Shown here piece after piece: positions 1-7,667 of a DNA stretch of 51,890 nt. Both the position numbers and the translations under genes were made by a program. The DNA comes from a virus, in IMG/VR virus record IMGVR_UViG_3300025890_000039, positions 1 to 51,890 of that record; one strand, given 5' to 3'. The notes beneath the pieces were generated by a model. That model was not told where the DNA came from, ran no database searches, and was given only the letters and a program-made list of their open reading frames with translations. Positions within the stretch are counted from its first letter, which is position 1, and the number at the start of each line of letters is the position of its first letter.

Positions 1-855
1 TTTATCACCTTTAACTATTTCTTCATGTGATGTCTGTCTATTGTTAGTGTCTTTGTAGAAATCTACATCAAATGCAGAGATGCTTTCATTTACGGATTCT
101 TTAAATGTTTTCTTAAACTCTTGTGATATCTTATTCAATGACTGCATCAACTTAGGTTCTTTCTTTACTTTCTTATCATATATAGTAATCTTACCATTAG
201 GAGCAATATGAGCTATATCTTTATAGTCACCAGCCTTCTCTTGGTTTCTGTCATATACTGTCATACCATTACCTTTGAATCCTGCTCCAGTATCAAATTT
301 ACCGAATATACCTTCGACTATGGATTCTCGTAAGCTACTAAGTATTTCAGCCTTTTTAGCCGGTTTAGCATTTCTGTAGGTTTTGGATACATAGTCATAT
401 TTCTTCATCATATCAGCAACATCTTTTTTAGTATTACCATATTTTAAAAGTAACTTTTCTACCTTTTTAGCATCAGCTGAGTTTCTTGTTCCTTTATGTT
501 TGCTAATCTTCTTAGACATCATATCGCCAATTCCCTCTTCCAAATCACTCTTCTTAAATTTTTTGAGATTGTTTACAACCTTACTCATTTCTGAATATTT
601 ACCGATTATAAAATCTTTTGATGAAACTCCTAAATCAATAGCTAAATTTGAGTGTACATAAAATGGTAATACATCATTACCAGTTGCTGATTTTACGGTG
701 TAAAATCCACCCCATCTATTATTACCTATCTTTGACTTGTCCATTGGTTTATATTTCAACACTTCGATTCCAGCCTTTTTAAGTGCGCCATCTATAAATG
801 TTTTGATTAACTTATCTTGCCCCTCTTTACTTGGAGCTTCATTTAGTTTATTCAT
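1..855 (-). CDS. Hypothetical lysine-rich phage protein (3' end cut off)
   Basis: Only the first 285 codons are inside the window; the frame runs off the left edge. No family is recognised. The visible part is soluble and lysine-rich, with many KK pairs, and has no membrane segment. The ATG at 855 follows an AAGGA ribosome-binding site at good spacing. It is last in a run of co-oriented basic phage proteins (860-2498), so a structural or DNA-associated role is possible but not shown. Confidence 0.75.
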   Translation of the reverse strand, partial: MNKLNEAPSKEGQDKLIKTFIDGALKKAGIEVLKYKPMDKSKIGNNRWGGFYTVKSATGNDVLPFYVHSNLAIDLGVSSKDFIIGKYSEMSKVVNNLKKFKKSDLEEGIGDMMSKKISKHKGTRNSADAKKVEKLLLKYGNTKKDVADMMKKYDYVSKTYRNAKPAKKAEILSSLRESIVEGIFGKFDTGAGFKGNGMTVYDRNQEKAGDYKDIAHIAPNGKITIYDKKVKKEPKLMQSLNKISQEFKKTFKESVNESISAFDVDFYKDTNNRQTSHEEIVKGDK

Positions 856-859
856 TATA

Positions 860-1294
860 CTATCCTTTTTTCCAACCACCACCAGCGGCTTTATATTGTT
901 TAGCTGCCCAACCATTAGCGTACGCTGATGGATAAACATCGAATTTCTTTTTTGCTTGTGATTTGTAATAAGACCATTTACTCGCATCTGTAGGTACATT
1001 CTTTTCTAAGAACATATTAAGTTTTTGTTCTGCAATCTCTTTCGTCATTACATTCTCCCCTTTATCGTAATAATCTTTTGGGTGGAATTTCATCTCTACT
1101 ACTTTACCATCCTTTGTAATACTTTTACCATCAACTATAATTTCTACTGGATATGGTTTGTTTGGTTTGTCATACCAATAAGCCATTTTGTATCCACCAT
1201 TATCAAGCAGTTTTACTAATAAGCCTCTATCATAATTCTTATCTTCTGCTTTGAGAACTTTAGTCTCTCCTCTTGGTAATACTAAATCAGCCAT
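860..1294 (-). CDS. Phage protein with C-terminal YPSAYANGWA motif (DUF5872-like)
   Basis: 144 residues. The last 30 residues carry KKFDVYPSAYANGWAAK followed by a Gly/Lys tail, a signature I associate with DUF5872-type proteins of marine phages and large viruses; that assignment is from memory and unverified. The N-terminal half looks like a small beta-rich domain. The start ATG has AAAGG upstream and overlaps the TAA of the preceding gene. Function unknown; the basic tail would fit nucleic-acid or virion association. Confidence 0.8.
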   Translation of the reverse strand: MADLVLPRGETKVLKAEDKNYDRGLLVKLLDNGGYKMAYWYDKPNKPYPVEIIVDGKSITKDGKVVEMKFHPKDYYDKGENVMTKEIAEQKLNMFLEKNVPTDASKWSYYKSQAKKKFDVYPSAYANGWAAKQYKAAGGGWKKG

Positions 1295-2142
1295 TATGAA
1301 CCTTTACCTGTTCCACTCTTTTTACCTTTAGTATGAGTAGAAACATTTACTGGCTTCCTACCTTGTCCTTTGATTTTCTTACCACCTCTACCAGCTTTAT
1401 TCTGTGCCGCCCTCTTCCTACGAGTTGCCGATTCTTTTTCTTTTTTAGACATCGAAGCAGCCTTTGATGCTGGTACACATTTAGCATATCCACGTTTATC
1501 TCCACTAGTTCCACAAGCAGGATGTTTACCAGATTTATCTTTCTTACCGATATTTACCCACTTTGATTTGAACCAATTTCTTAAATCTTCATTTACAATA
1601 TTACCACAGTTTACACAAGTATTTTCTTTTATAGCCTTTATTACTTGTTCTGTTTTTGATTTCTTTTTTAGTAGATGAGGTCCTGCTGGTTCATCTCCTA
1701 ACTCTCCGTCAACACCATAACCACAAGTTCCTTCTCTGTAAACTATCTTACCATCTTTAGCTTCTATACCGATACGATGGTTTGGATACCTTGGTCTTAA
1801 AGCAGCTAAGTATGCTGGAATCTCCTTCAGATTCTTTACAGATACTTGTGATACTACTTTATTATTTTTACTTACTATAATAAGCCAAGGTCCTGCTTTA
1901 GGGCCTTTACGAATAGATTTCATCATATCAGAAGTTTTACTTTCTTCTACAGAGTCTTTCTGAGACATATGATGTGTTAGATAATCCTTTACAGAATTCA
2001 TATAGTCTGCTGATTTTGTAATCTTAGCTTCTAGCCATTCAGGCAAATCCATATCCGGCTCTATCATCTTAAATACATCTACAGCATCTTGTGCTATCTC
2101 TTTAGCATCATACTTTGCCATCTTTCCTTCTCTTTCAGCCAT
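1294..2142 (-). CDS. Basic Cys-containing phage protein (DUF5872-like C-terminus)
   Basis: 282 residues from the ATG at 2142, which overlaps the upstream TGA (ATGA); a GTG three bases earlier is the only alternative. The N-terminal 65 residues are acidic and helical. A middle segment (about 75-150) is globular. The C-terminal half has CVNCGN, WFKSKWVNIGKKDKSG, PACGTSG and YAKCVP spacings followed by a very Lys/Arg/Gly-rich tail. The W..I..KDKSG...CG..Y..C layout resembles DUF5872-type domains, like its downstream neighbour. The cysteines could bind zinc. Function unknown. Confidence 0.78.
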   Translation of the reverse strand: MAEREGKMAKYDAKEIAQDAVDVFKMIEPDMDLPEWLEAKITKSADYMNSVKDYLTHHMSQKDSVEESKTSDMMKSIRKGPKAGPWLIIVSKNNKVVSQVSVKNLKEIPAYLAALRPRYPNHRIGIEAKDGKIVYREGTCGYGVDGELGDEPAGPHLLKKKSKTEQVIKAIKENTCVNCGNIVNEDLRNWFKSKWVNIGKKDKSGKHPACGTSGDKRGYAKCVPASKAASMSKKEKESATRRKRAAQNKAGRGGKKIKGQGRKPVNVSTHTKGKKSGTGKGS

Positions 2143-2498
2143 CACTTACTTAGTAACTTACCGATTATTTTTTGTTCTAACTTACCACCAAATTGTCTAG
2201 CATAATGGTCAGCATCAGACTTACTTTGTTTTTTTGGAGCTGCTTTTTTAGGACTGTCCTTCTTTTTAAATTTATCTTTTATTCTTTGAAAGATACTCTT
2301 AGCTTTTTTATGAGCACTTGGATCTTTTGAAGCGTAATTAGTCTGACGAGCAGTATTTACAGATACTTTTTTTCCTTGTGCATTTTGTACTGCCATCCTA
2401 GCTGCAGTTGCTATAACTGCTGGATTTTCGTTTAGAAATGATTCAGTAAAAGATGTTACTTCTTCATGTACTATAGCTTCTAATGTTTTTCTATCCAT
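2142..2498 (-). CDS. Small basic hypothetical phage protein
   Basis: 118 residues starting at MDRKTL, chosen because GGGAGAAC lies just upstream of this ATG; an upstream in-frame start at 2528 would add ten residues but has no ribosome-binding site. Residues about 60-95 are almost a pure Lys/Ala/Ser linker, ending in a short helical tail. Its stop overlaps the next start (ATGA), so it is translationally coupled to 1294-2142. No family recognised. Confidence 0.7.
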   Translation of the reverse strand: MDRKTLEAIVHEEVTSFTESFLNENPAVIATAARMAVQNAQGKKVSVNTARQTNYASKDPSAHKKAKSIFQRIKDKFKKKDSPKKAAPKKQSKSDADHYARQFGGKLEQKIIGKLLSK

Positions 2499-2556
2499 AG
2501 AAAGTTCTCCCGATATAAATGTATACACTTATAAATATAGAGAATATGAAAAATAT

Positions 2557-2676
2557 TTATTTATTCTTTTTATATCCGAACTGTTCTCTGATATATTGTC
2601 GTACAAGCTCTCCTAGATGCATGTCATTAGGATTTTTCTCTACTAACTCTATTATAACTTCTATAGGTTTTTTCAT
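2557..2676 (-). CDS. 39-residue hypothetical protein
   Basis: A short complete frame beginning MKKPIEVIIELVEKNP and ending in a Lys/Asn tail. Its ATG overlaps the TGA of 2673-2945, which suggests translational coupling. It fills what would otherwise be a gap between two genes. It is predicted as one amphipathic helix pair. No function assigned. Confidence 0.65.
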   Translation of the reverse strand: MKKPIEVIIELVEKNPNDMHLGELVRQYIREQFGYKKNK

Positions 2677-2945
2677 TCGTCATCTCTTTTTAGTGTTAGA
2701 CCCAAATCGTTTAGCATCTGTTCCATACTATCTACTTTTAGATTAGATATTACCTTAGCTGCTTCAGAATCTTCGATGAACTCATCAAGTAATTCTTCAT
2801 ATGGTTTTATACTCTCTAACTGTTTTATAAATTCACCTAGTCCTTTGTTATTTACGTTACGTTCTAACAATAAATGTAAACAAGCTATTATCTTATTCAA
2901 TTGCTCTCCAAATATCAGAAAGGCTGAGTTTTTTTTATAGTACAT
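2673..2945 (-). CDS. Hypothetical helical protein
   Basis: 90 residues, all helical and acidic toward the C-terminus, with no recognised domain. The ATG follows AAGGAAAAA. It overlaps the methyltransferase gene upstream by 11 bases and the 39-codon gene downstream by 4 bases, so it is part of the same message. Confidence 0.7.
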   Translation of the reverse strand: MYYKKNSAFLIFGEQLNKIIACLHLLLERNVNNKGLGEFIKQLESIKPYEELLDEFIEDSEAAKVISNLKVDSMEQMLNDLGLTLKRDDE

Positions 2946-3600
2946 TTTTTTCCTTTAGTTTTATTACAAGTCTATTATTTACAGAAAACATATCAACTAC
3001 TCTGTCGGACATACTAATGAATATTTTACTTAGATTTATATGAGACCAATCTTCAGCTTCAAACATCACGCCACTTAGTCCTTTTCCATCTTCATCGAAT
3101 TTATCATAATCATCTACACATATCACGCATTCATTTTTAAAATTATTGTATATCCCTAATAGCTCTTCTTCCAGCGGTACTTGTTCTTGTGATGTTGGAT
3201 TATTATCTTTTCCTTTATGAGCAGTATAGTTTCCAATCCAACTCATAGGACCACTCCAACCATCTTTATATTCTTTGACGCTTTCATCTCCACTCCAGTG
3301 AGCATCAAGATAAAATAAAACTTTTTTATCGGAAAAGTTTTTATTGTAGTCTGATATTAGTTTAGGAAGAATCTCAGCACTGTCTCCTACCCAACAAGTA
3401 ATATTCTCATATCCATTTTCTTTCATACCCTGTTCAGCAAACTTAGACAACTTATCATCTAGCTCTATAGTATGTACTGTATCATACTTATCAGCAAATC
3501 GTTTTGTTGCATGTCCAAGAAAAGTTCCTGTTTCTATTACATCTGTATAGTCTTTAGGTACAAATGTTAAAACTTCGTGTATAGTTTCTGCTCCAGCCAT
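2935..3600 (-). CDS. Class I SAM-dependent methyltransferase-like protein
   Basis: 221 residues. The N-terminal Rossmann signature is visible as DVIETGTFLGHAT (about 20-32), then HTIELDD with an acidic residue suited to SAM ribose binding, then WVGDS and FYLDAHWSGD (strand 4 region). This ETGTFxG...IELD...LDAHW pattern is typical of small methyltransferases found beside glycosyltransferases in phage and bacterial surface-glycan loci. Substrate unknown. It starts one base from the end of the glycosyltransferase gene 3600-4346, so the two likely work in the same pathway. SD AAGGAT precedes the ATG. Confidence 0.8.
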   Translation of the reverse strand: MAGAETIHEVLTFVPKDYTDVIETGTFLGHATKRFADKYDTVHTIELDDKLSKFAEQGMKENGYENITCWVGDSAEILPKLISDYNKNFSDKKVLFYLDAHWSGDESVKEYKDGWSGPMSWIGNYTAHKGKDNNPTSQEQVPLEEELLGIYNNFKNECVICVDDYDKFDEDGKGLSGVMFEAEDWSHINLSKIFISMSDRVVDMFSVNNRLVIKLKEKNVL

Positions 3601-4346
3601 TATTTATCCTTTATGTTTTCCCAACACCTTTTCATATATTCTATTCTTTCACTAGTTTCAGTACCATTGAAATGCCACACATATCCCAAGTCAAGATACA
3701 TATCATTATCTAATATTTTTCTAACCCCAAGTAAATTTAGATTATACTTTTTAGATAAAAAAGTCTTAGGATAATTGTCAGCTATATAGTTTACTGGTGT
3801 TTGGTCTGTACCTCTGTAATCGTTCTTTTCCATCCATACCAAATCTTCTCTATTCTTTTCATAGAAGTCCAGTATCTCTTTACATAATGCTTTAGCAGAA
3901 ATAACACTCTCTGGTAAAACAATCATGCCATTATTTACATACCTTTCCCAATCTAATCTGTCGCCAGGAAAGAATTTCTGATATCCTACTATACTATGAT
4001 GTATCCATTCCAATGTACAATCATCTATAACTCCACCATAATTTCCCTTTGCTTGATCCCATATATTAGGACAGTCAGGATGAACCATTGTATCAGCATC
4101 TACTAATAAAATTCTATTGTATTCTATTCCAGAATCTTCTAGTATCTGATGTACATTCCATCTCTGCCAGGTAGGCATCATATAGTCCGTATCTATGTGG
4201 CTTTGGTTGAATACAAATAATATGTGATTATTTTTCTCACACCACTTCTTCCAAGACTTTATAGCATATGGAGAATACTGCTCTATGTATTTATTTGGGT
4301 CACATCTTTCAGTAACCAATGCTGTCATAAAAACTACATCATGCAT
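3600..4346 (-). CDS. GT-A fold glycosyltransferase with VDADT motif
   Basis: 248 residues. RILLVDADTMVHPDC gives the metal- and nucleotide-sugar-binding DxD of GT-A enzymes. Downstream are DCTLEW, NNGMIV, YRGTDQTPVNY and a C-terminal GYVWHFNG, all shared in order with the protein at 24053-24826, so the two are paralogs 20 kb apart. Likely transfers a sugar from a nucleotide donor; acceptor unknown. Followed immediately by a methyltransferase gene. Confidence 0.83.
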   Translation of the reverse strand: MHDVVFMTALVTERCDPNKYIEQYSPYAIKSWKKWCEKNNHILFVFNQSHIDTDYMMPTWQRWNVHQILEDSGIEYNRILLVDADTMVHPDCPNIWDQAKGNYGGVIDDCTLEWIHHSIVGYQKFFPGDRLDWERYVNNGMIVLPESVISAKALCKEILDFYEKNREDLVWMEKNDYRGTDQTPVNYIADNYPKTFLSKKYNLNLLGVRKILDNDMYLDLGYVWHFNGTETSERIEYMKRCWENIKDK

Positions 4347-4536
4347 TCGATGGAGATAGTATCTTCTTTGATATCATTTGTTGTCCGATTGTTCTTCTAT
4401 CAATAGCATTCAATAGATTTCTTTTTGGACTGTTTTCGTATTTAGCTCTTGCTCTCAGAGTATTCATCTTCTTTCTTTTCAACTTCATCTTACGAATTTC
4501 TTTTAGAGCCCTCTTACTTTTGAATTGACTTATCAC
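4339..4536 (-). CDS. Small strongly basic hypothetical protein
   Basis: 65 residues, extremely Lys/Arg-rich in the first 45 (for example KEIRKMKLKRKKM), probably one long positively charged helix. Overlaps the glycosyltransferase start by 8 bases and the upstream gene by 23 bases. Might bind nucleic acid by charge; no family recognised. Confidence 0.62.
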   Translation of the reverse strand: MISQFKSKRALKEIRKMKLKRKKMNTLRARAKYENSPKRNLLNAIDRRTIGQQMISKKILSPSNA

Positions 4537-4699
4537 TACTTGCTTTCTCCCATAATTTGTTTATTGTAAAATCATTTTCGTTTTGCTTTATAAAAGCATC
4601 TTTTCTTTTCATTATTGTCAACGGAACATCTGCTAGTGACGGTGGTCTTCCCCACTCATCACACATAACTTTTTCTTCTAACCATTCTTGTTTTTTCAT
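4514..4699 (-). CDS. Small hypothetical protein
   Basis: 61 residues beginning MKKQEWLEEKVMCDEW. The compact sequence with WGRPPSLADVP in the middle looks like a genuine folded miniprotein, but no family is recognised. It overlaps its downstream neighbour by 23 bases. Confidence 0.65.
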   Translation of the reverse strand: MKKQEWLEEKVMCDEWGRPPSLADVPLTIMKRKDAFIKQNENDFTINKLWEKASSDKSIQK

Positions 4700-4712
4700 A
4701 TTATAACCATCC

Positions 4713-5036
4713 TTATTTTATTTGTAAATCTTTGAACCACTTAGGAACATTTTCTTCCATATAATGTTGTATAACAAATGCTTCTGCAACGTGTGAGAAA
4801 AACCAAACGAATGTAAGTATTGGAACATAAATTCTAAAGTCCAACTCAATTACAGAAACACCTAGCCAGGTAAGAAATATCATACCCATTGATTTAGTTA
4901 GAAAACTTATTCCACTAAATCCTAAACTGAGTATGTTACCTCTAGCAACTACTATATAAATATTCATAACCAAATGTATTAGGTTTAGAAATGATGGAGC
5001 AATAACTCCCATTAGAAAATACATACTAAATTCCAC
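4713..5036 (-). CDS. Multi-pass small membrane protein
   Basis: 107 residues with three hydrophobic segments (about 5-30, 38-65 and 68-90) and a short charged cytoplasmic tail. The first codon is a GTG that overlaps the TAG of the preceding gene (TAGTG); an ATG four codons later is the alternative start. First of several consecutive inner-membrane miniproteins (4713-5310). Role unknown; lysis, superinfection exclusion or host-membrane modification are possible. Confidence 0.68.
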   Translation of the reverse strand: MEFSMYFLMGVIAPSFLNLIHLVMNIYIVVARGNILSLGFSGISFLTKSMGMIFLTWLGVSVIELDFRIYVPILTFVWFFSHVAEAFVIQHYMEENVPKWFKDLQIK

Positions 5037-5197
5037 TATTTTACTCCTTTAAAAACATATCTTTTTATTATTTCTGCGTGGGCTCTTTTAGTCTTATGAT
5101 AAGTTTCTTCCCACCACTTTGTTTTTTTATATAACTTCCAAATCATATAGGCCTGAATAAGTATCAGTTGGAACACGCCAAATAAAAATAATTCCAT
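5036..5197 (-). CDS. 53-residue membrane-anchored protein
   Basis: MELFLFGVFQLILIQAYMIW forms a single N-terminal membrane helix, followed by a basic, Trp-containing cytoplasmic helix ending KGVK. The stop TAG overlaps the GTG of 4713-5036 and its own ATG overlaps the TAA of the next gene upstream, so coupling is tight on both sides. Function unknown. Confidence 0.65.
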   Translation of the reverse strand: MELFLFGVFQLILIQAYMIWKLYKKTKWWEETYHKTKRAHAEIIKRYVFKGVK

Positions 5198-5310
5198 TAC
5201 TTTTTCTTGAACCTTTCTTCTATCTTATCAGCTATCCAATCTACAATATCTGTAGACCATACTAAGAACATTATAGCAAAAAATGTTCCCCATTGTTCTA
5301 AACCACTCAT
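5197..5310 (-). CDS. 37-residue single-span membrane peptide
   Basis: One hydrophobic segment (GTFFAIMFLVW, about 8-18) and a charged C-terminus ending RFKKK. GGAG lies seven bases before the ATG. The stop overlaps the ATG of 5036-5197 (TAATG). Typical of tiny phage membrane peptides; role unknown. Confidence 0.62.
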   Translation of the reverse strand: MSGLEQWGTFFAIMFLVWSTDIVDWIADKIEERFKKK

Positions 5311-5319
5311 TTGTTTCTC

Positions 5320-5469
5320 CTATGCTAGTGCTATATCATTATTGATAAATTTTATATAAAGAGCCTCTGCTTGTATCATATCTTTCATTTCACTTTTTAG
5401 GTGCGGGCCTTTTGTTATTTCCTCTATCTTTTTTTCTAAAGATCTTGTCGTATTTCTTTTCCCATTCAT
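5320..5469 (-). CDS. 49-residue helical protein overlapping 5390-5545
   Basis: Starts MNGKRNTTRSLEKKIEEI and ends IKFINNDIALA; predicted helical. Its first 80 bases lie inside the upstream gene 5390-5545 in another frame. AGAGGA sits about nine bases before the ATG, and the stop TAG is followed directly by the GGAG that serves the next gene. The overlap is unusually long for this genome. Confidence 0.55.
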   Translation of the reverse strand: MNGKRNTTRSLEKKIEEITKGPHLKSEMKDMIQAEALYIKFINNDIALA

Positions 5470-5545
5470 CTTGACTTATTCCTCTTCTTAGTTTATCGCC
5501 TTTACCGGCATTTGAATATTTTTTATGAAAGTCTGCTTTCGTCAT
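5390..5545 (-). CDS. 51-residue basic hypothetical protein
   Basis: Starts MTKADFHKKYSNAGKGDKLR and ends in a Lys/Arg/Pro tail. The KKYSNAGKGDK segment resembles RKFSNTSKGDN near the start of the adjacent gene product 5523-5843, so the two may share a short motif or origin. Overlaps 5523-5843 by 23 bases and 5320-5469 by 80 bases. Function unknown. Confidence 0.58.
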   Translation of the reverse strand: MTKADFHKKYSNAGKGDKLRRGISQDEWEKKYDKIFRKKDRGNNKRPAPKK

Positions 5546-5843
5546 ATACCTTCCAGTAATAGTTTAGTTGTTCTAATTCCTCTCTGTTTAACTCACCAGC
5601 TCTTTTCTGACATCTAAGACTAAAAGTAAATCTATGCTGCCATTTGTTCTTATGAAATACGATAGAACCAATACCATTCTTTGTTGGTTTATAATCTTTG
5701 ACATAAGATAACCACTTCATCATACGAACTTGAAGTTCCTTAATTTTTGTGTATTGTAACGCTTTATAATTTACAGGTACTTTGTATGGATGAGAACTGT
5801 ACTTATTATCCCCTTTGCTGGTATTTGAAAATTTTCTACTCAC
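5523..5843 (-). CDS. Hypothetical basic protein
   Basis: 106 residues with an N-terminal SNTSKGDNKYSSHPYKVP segment and a globular C-terminal part rich in aromatic residues and Lys. No family recognised. Overlaps the membrane protein gene 5840-6196 by 4 bases (ATGA-type junction). Confidence 0.68.
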   Translation of the reverse strand: MSRKFSNTSKGDNKYSSHPYKVPVNYKALQYTKIKELQVRMMKWLSYVKDYKPTKNGIGSIVFHKNKWQHRFTFSLRCQKRAGELNREELEQLNYYWKVYDESRLS

Positions 5844-6196
5844 AGATTACTTATCTGGATTAGAATGATTGCTAATGCTAATAGTAAACTAATCATTGTT
5901 TTTATAGTTGGTATCTCTCCGATGAACATCCAAGCCATTACGCCAAATACAATTGTACTTATACCAAACCCAGCCAATCTCATATTCCAAAAAGCACCAA
6001 AGTATTCGTATGACCATTTGGTACTGTAAAAGAATAGTGGTGCTATAAATAGACTTGTAGCATACATCCACCATACAGATTGTAACCACGGCTTATTCCA
6101 CACTACCCAACCTTGTAATTGAAAGAAAGCAATCAATGCTCCTACCAATTGAGCACATATAGACCAAGCTAATTTACTGGTTAGAAGCTTTTCCAA
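5840..6196 (-). CDS. Four-helix membrane protein, small-transporter-like
   Basis: 118 residues with four hydrophobic helices (about 8-28, 38-58, 68-90, 97-117). The last helix region, FIGEIPTIKTMISLLLALAI, resembles the C-terminal helix of EmrE-type small multidrug/DMT transporters (a GEx-P followed by a glycine-poor helix), and four-TM length matches that group. This is a weak, fold-level suggestion. The ATG overlaps the 3' end of the PC4-like gene by 16 bases. Confidence 0.65.
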   Translation of the reverse strand: MEKLLTSKLAWSICAQLVGALIAFFQLQGWVVWNKPWLQSVWWMYATSLFIAPLFFYSTKWSYEYFGAFWNMRLAGFGISTIVFGVMAWMFIGEIPTIKTMISLLLALAIILIQISNL

Positions 6197-6393
6197 TTAC
6201 TCTCCTCTACTGTTTGTAAAATTCCTTCTATAACATCCTTAGCCTTTGATGGGTTGAATGAGATACCTTTTTTACTTGGCTTCATTTCACCATTATCATC
6301 GTACCATATTCTCAAATCAACAAACTGATGTCCTTCGTACTCAGAAGCATTTATCCTAATTACTTCTCTACTATTTTTTTGAATCTCTACCAT
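6181..6393 (-). CDS. PC4/Sub1-like ssDNA-binding transcription coactivator
   Basis: 70 residues matching the PC4 (p15) family pattern: an N-terminal REVIRIN strand, FVDLRIWYDDNGE, PSKKGISF and a C-terminal KAKDVIEGIL helix. PC4 proteins are dimeric single-stranded-DNA binders in eukaryotes, bacteria and some phages; the curved beta-sheet with a basic KKG hairpin is the DNA-binding face. Here it could protect ssDNA in replication or influence transcription. Length is close to the minimal PC4 domain. Clear family assignment; phage role inferred. Confidence 0.82.
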   Translation of the reverse strand: MVEIQKNSREVIRINASEYEGHQFVDLRIWYDDNGEMKPSKKGISFNPSKAKDVIEGILQTVEESNWKSF

Positions 6394-6588
6394 CTACTCT
6401 TCCTCTTCCTCTTCAACTATCTCAAAATATTGTTCAGTACATCTGATAGTATTACCATTTACTAATTCTATCGTATACATATTATCCGATGGATAATCAG
6501 GCTCATCTTCATCCGGTAACCATCTTACTGTACCATTACCCAATGATTTTGCTTTGAACTTTACTGTATCGTTTACTTTAGCTTTCAT
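6394..6588 (-). CDS. Small acidic beta-rich hypothetical protein
   Basis: 64 residues beginning MKAKVNDTVKFKAKSLGNGT and ending in a Glu run. The alternating pattern with NGNTIRC suggests an SH3-like small barrel. The stop abuts the PC4-like start. No function assigned. Confidence 0.65.
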   Translation of the reverse strand: MKAKVNDTVKFKAKSLGNGTVRWLPDEDEPDYPSDNMYTIELVNGNTIRCTEQYFEIVEEEEEE

Positions 6589-6883
6589 TATCTATATCCT
6601 TATATGTTATTCTTTCTATCATATTACCTTGATGGTCATGTACATATGTAGAACGACTCCCGTCCCTATGTATATCCCCACCCTCTAACTGATCATCAAT
6701 TACAGCAAAGTGCTGTGGATGTTCAAATGGTAATACTAATGCTAAGTTTGTATTTTCAAACTTTAGTAATGCCCAAGTTTCATCTTCATGCAATACCTCA
6801 CATTTGAAATTCTTTCTATAATAGGTAATACCCTTTCTAATATTTAGAACTGGCACTGCTACATGATCTATTTTATCCAGCAT
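6578..6883 (-). CDS. VOC-superfamily (glyoxalase-like) protein
   Basis: 101 residues from MLDKIDHVAVPVLNI; GGAGAAG upstream of this ATG fixes the start, eight codons inside the longer frame. DHVAVPV at the N-terminus, a central ALLKF strand, and a C-terminal DHQGNMIERI with the final metal-ligand Glu are typical of a one-module vicinal-oxygen-chelate protein. Family members include glyoxalase I, dioxygenases and antibiotic-resistance proteins that act as dimers; the substrate cannot be predicted. Could detoxify or modify a small metabolite during infection. Confidence 0.78.
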   Translation of the reverse strand: MLDKIDHVAVPVLNIRKGITYYRKNFKCEVLHEDETWALLKFENTNLALVLPFEHPQHFAVIDDQLEGGDIHRDGSRSTYVHDHQGNMIERITYKDIDNES

Positions 6884-7091
6884 GCATTCTTCTCCTAAAC
6901 GTTTCACTCAGATTTGTAATGTGTCTACAATTTCTCCTAAACTTATAACCCTTACATCCACAGCTATAACTTCTGTGATAAGGATCCCATTCTACTGTAT
7001 AGTGTTTACCATTTGAACCATCTACACGCCATTGATTGTCTACCATTATCTCGCCATCAAATGTTTCAATTAGTTTATCAAGCAGGTTCAT
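6873..7091 (-). CDS. SWIM-type zinc finger miniprotein
   Basis: 72 residues. Cys44-x-Cys46-x8-Cys55-x-His57 (within SCGCKGYKFRRNCRHI) is the CxCxnCxH SWIM zinc-finger pattern, preceded by a beta hairpin with conserved Trp residues. SWIM fingers bind DNA or proteins and often accompany recombination factors or SNF2 enzymes; here it stands alone. Overlaps both neighbours. Confidence 0.75.
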   Translation of the reverse strand: MNLLDKLIETFDGEIMVDNQWRVDGSNGKHYTVEWDPYHRSYSCGCKGYKFRRNCRHITNLSETFRRRMHAG

Positions 7092-7296
7092 CAGCCCACC
7101 TTTCTATAGGGTCTAATTGTTTATCGGTTATAATAGATTTCTCTATCTCGTCTTTCAGATGGTAAAGAGTACACCGAGCACCATCTATATAACTCTGTGA
7201 ATCAGAGTTAGAATCGTACTCTGGTAAAGAATAGAAAGCGTCATCTAACTCACCTTCTATCTCCATCAACATCTCTAGTATCTTTTCTTTTTTCAT
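7078..7296 (-). CDS. Small acidic hypothetical protein
   Basis: 72 residues, acidic, helical (MKKEKILEMLMEIEGELDDA at the start). No family recognised. Overlaps the SWIM gene by 14 bases, so the two are probably translated together. Confidence 0.65.
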   Translation of the reverse strand: MKKEKILEMLMEIEGELDDAFYSLPEYDSNSDSQSYIDGARCTLYHLKDEIEKSIITDKQLDPIERWADEPA

Positions 7297-7640
7297 TATA
7301 TAACAACTCCTATTTGCTGTTCTAATTCTCCGAACATCAAAAGAGAACTAACGATAACATCATCGTTCTCATCCCAATCAGAATCATATGCTGGTGGTCT
7401 CCAATAGGAACAACCAGTGTCTTGATTGTATATCTCATTGATATGAATCTCACCATCTATATTTTCCCATACAACTGAAAACTCTTCACATTCCATAAAA
7501 GAATGAAACTCATTATTGAACTCAAGCATAAAATCTCTAAATGAAATTTCTCTAATTTTTGGTGAATGATTAGCAACACCTTTTACAACCTCATCTATTC
7601 CGATGATATGTGATTTATTGAATATTGTTTCGTCTAACAT
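7296..7640 (-). CDS. Hypothetical protein, first gene after an early-type promoter
   Basis: 114 residues, acidic, no recognised family. It is the first gene downstream of the promoter at 7668-7696, with a leader of about 20 bases, and heads the run 7296 to 1. Its stop and the next start share bases. Confidence 0.68.
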   Translation of the reverse strand: MLDETIFNKSHIIGIDEVVKGVANHSPKIREISFRDFMLEFNNEFHSFMECEEFSVVWENIDGEIHINEIYNQDTGCSYWRPPAYDSDWDENDDVIVSSLLMFGELEQQIGVVI

Positions 7641-7667
7641 TTATCTTTTCCTTTTTTGTTACAGGTA

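Noticed and set aside
1370-1678. Long plus-strand frame opposite 1294-2142
   Set aside because: Antisense shadow of a Lys-rich gene (poly-Phe/Leu translation); no upstream signals.
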